From: CAIKLP01 sp039798705
Lineage (GTDB): Bacteria > Bacteroidota > Bacteroidia > Sphingobacteriales > Sphingobacteriaceae
DNA: 16,494 bases
Direction of reading: 5' to 3'
Assembly: GCA_039798705.1 (NCBI GenBank)
Contig: JBDKFN010000038.1
Coordinates: 1-16,494, forward strand
The position numbers and the translations under genes are program-made. This document shows, piece by piece, positions 14,977 to 16,494 of this stretch. Positions within the stretch are counted from its first letter, which is position 1, and the number at the start of each line of letters is the position of its first letter. Under the pieces are notes generated by a model. That model searched no databases. It saw only the letters and a list, made by a program, of their open reading frames with translations, and was not told the origin of the DNA.

Positions 14977-16491
14977 TTATGGTAAAAGTCTACCATACAT
15001 TCTAGGGAATGGAATTGATTCACGTACATGTGGAAGCTTACAAACCCATGCAACCAATCGCTCTAAGCCTAATCCAAAGCCTGCATGAGGCACAGAACCA
15101 TATCTTCTTAGGTCTAAATACCACTCAAATGCTTCCATTGGCAATTCGTGCGCTTTAATTTTAGATATTAAAAGGTCTTTATCCGTTTCCCTTTCGCCAC
15201 CGCCTACAATTTCTCCATAACCTTCTGGTGCTAATACGTCAACTCCTTTTGCATAACGAGTATCATTAGAACGTTTCAAATAGAAAGCTTTAACTTCATG
15301 TGGCCAATCAAATACCATTATTGGGGTATCAAATAGTCTAGTCAATACGGTTTCGTCAGAACCACCAAAATCTTCGCCATCTTTAAAATTACGAGCAGAA
15401 TTTAACCACTGTGGAATATTCTTTTGATTTTCTTCGCAATCTTTTAATTCATCACGAAGGCTGGCAACTTTAGTAACATGAAAATTAATTTCCCCTTTTT
15501 TCAATCCTGGGGTAGCGATTTTTGCTTCACGATCTGCAATTTCTAAATTGATTTCTGCGATGCGAGCGTCAACTTTTGCTAAATCTTCTTCTAATGTTTT
15601 AATGGAATTCTTTCCGTTTACATCCATTTCCCCTTTGATCATTTTTACGGCATCAGCGTAAGGTATACGAGGGAATTTTTGTACAATATTTTTTAATACA
15701 GTAGTATCTCTTTCTATAACTGCTAATTCTTGTTCGCAATTAGTTAAAACTTTTCCAACAACGAATTGTAAAAACGATTCGATTAAATCCATGTTCTGGT
15801 CTAAATCGTAAAATGCCATTTCTGGTTCGATCATCCAAAATTCTGATAAATGACGACGGGTTTTAGATTTTTCAGCCCTAAAAGTTGGTCCGAAAGTGTA
15901 AATTTTTCCCATAGCCATAGCCATCGCTTCACCATATAATTGGCCTGATTGAGACAAATAAGCAGGAGAGTCGTAGAATTCTGTTTCGAATAAATTGGTG
16001 GTGCCTTCGCAAGCGTTTCCTGTAAAAATAGGTGCGTCCATTTGTACAAAACCTTCTTGTTGGAAAAAATCATGAATTGCAAAAATGATGCAATTCCTAA
16101 TTTTCATAATAGCCCATTGACGTCTAGATCTTAACCATAAATGACGGTTGTCCATTAAGAATTCAATACCGTGTGCTTTTTTAGCAATAGGATATTCTTC
16201 TGCAACATGAATAACATGAATGTCGCTCACTTGAATTTCGTAACCACCTTCTTGGCGTTCATCTTTAATTACTTTACCCGTAATTTCTACCGAACTTTCT
16301 AAAGTTAATTTATCAGCTTGGATAAATTTATCTTGATTGATACTGCTTTCCGTAATTACACATTGGCAAATACCTGAGCCATCTCTTAAAATAATAAACA
16401 CTAAACCTTTACCAGTTCTTTTGTTTGCGACCCAACCTTTTAAAGTTACTTCGCTTCCTTCTGCGGTTTTTAAATCTTTTATATAGATCAT
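14977..16491 (-). CDS. asnS: Asparaginyl-tRNA synthetase with a coiled-coil-like insertion
   Basis: AsnRS is a class IIb synthetase that charges tRNA-Asn with asparagine in the cytoplasm. The 504-residue protein has an N-terminal OB-fold anticodon-binding domain (about 1-95). The catalytic domain holds motif 2 around GPTFRAEKSKTRRHL (201-215), EFWMIEPEMAF just after it, and motif 3 GFGLGLERLVAW (471-482). The KSKTRR form resembles Thermus/Bacillus-type AsnRS rather than the NSNTSRH form of E. coli. Residues about 288-372 are an insertion compared with the roughly 430-466-residue enzymes: charged, heptad-like, rich in E, K, L and I (KTLEEDLAKVDARIAEINLE and onward), before the conserved GEDFGG. 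The AspRS alternative is unlikely because its FRDED motif is absent. The ATG at 16489-16491 starts a normal N-terminus; the promoter lies outside the window. There is no clear terminator after the stop codon. Confidence 0.95.
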   Translation of the reverse strand: MIYIKDLKTAEGSEVTLKGWVANKRTGKGLVFIILRDGSGICQCVITESSINQDKFIQADKLTLESSVEITGKVIKDERQEGGYEIQVSDIHVIHVAEEYPIAKKAHGIEFLMDNRHLWLRSRRQWAIMKIRNCIIFAIHDFFQQEGFVQMDAPIFTGNACEGTTNLFETEFYDSPAYLSQSGQLYGEAMAMAMGKIYTFGPTFRAEKSKTRRHLSEFWMIEPEMAFYDLDQNMDLIESFLQFVVGKVLTNCEQELAVIERDTTVLKNIVQKFPRIPYADAVKMIKGEMDVNGKNSIKTLEEDLAKVDARIAEINLEIADREAKIATPGLKKGEINFHVTKVASLRDELKDCEENQKNIPQWLNSARNFKDGEDFGGSDETVLTRLFDTPIMVFDWPHEVKAFYLKRSNDTRYAKGVDVLAPEGYGEIVGGGERETDKDLLISKIKAHELPMEAFEWYLDLRRYGSVPHAGFGLGLERLVAWVCKLPHVRESIPFPRMYGRLLP

Positions 16492-16494
16492 AAA

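Noticed and set aside
1..16494. Mobile elements, CRISPR, toxin-antitoxin, restriction or other defence systems
   Set aside because: No transposase, integrase, direct-repeat array, attachment site or defence-family motif was seen on either strand. The window reads as core chromosome plus envelope genes.

Overview
The window is AT-rich (about one third G+C by eye), gene-dense DNA from a member of the Bacteroidota. The evidence is a bL34 protein of the Bacteroidota type, a promoter of the phylum-specific form TTG-N20-TATATTTG, start codons without Shine-Dalgarno sequences, an OmpA protein with thrombospondin type 3 repeats behind a DUF5723-like barrel, and a large surface-type lipoprotein. A Chitinophagales or Sphingobacteria-like lineage is a guess. 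Most of it is conserved housekeeping sequence. I see no tRNA, rRNA, CRISPR array, insertion sequence, phage or defence genes, and no gene-free stretch over 300 bases.

Left part (1-4086): the 3' portion of a membrane sugar-phosphate transferase gene (surface polysaccharide priming) runs off the left edge. It converges, with a single base between the stop codons, on a minus-strand pair: a small DUF423 membrane protein gene followed by priA (replication restart helicase), joined by an 8-base overlap.

Middle part (4209-10785): three plus-strand envelope genes. They encode an 892-residue membrane-anchored protein with a propeller-like C-terminal half that I cannot name, a 537-residue lipoprotein with repeated beta modules, and a 731-residue outer-membrane barrel/TSP3/OmpA protein. 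The last two are 13 bases apart and probably co-transcribed. This is the least characterised part of the window.

Right part (10796-16491), all minus strand: asnS, then a compact cluster rpmH, rnpA, yidD, S41 protease, TSUP transporter, tsaB, with overlaps or gaps of 20 bases or fewer after rnpA. A clear promoter lies upstream of rpmH. A bidirectional terminator at 10784-10815 closes both this cluster and the plus-strand envelope genes, and it also encodes the last residues of TsaB. The cluster joins ribosome assembly (bL34), tRNA 5' processing (RNase P), tRNA modification (TsaB, t6A) and, next door, tRNA charging (AsnRS) with membrane protein insertion (YidD) and periplasmic proteolysis.

No clearly new multi-gene system is visible. 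The best leads are the envelope trio, the lineage-type insertion in AsnRS, the terminator built into tsaB, and the structured rpmH leader.
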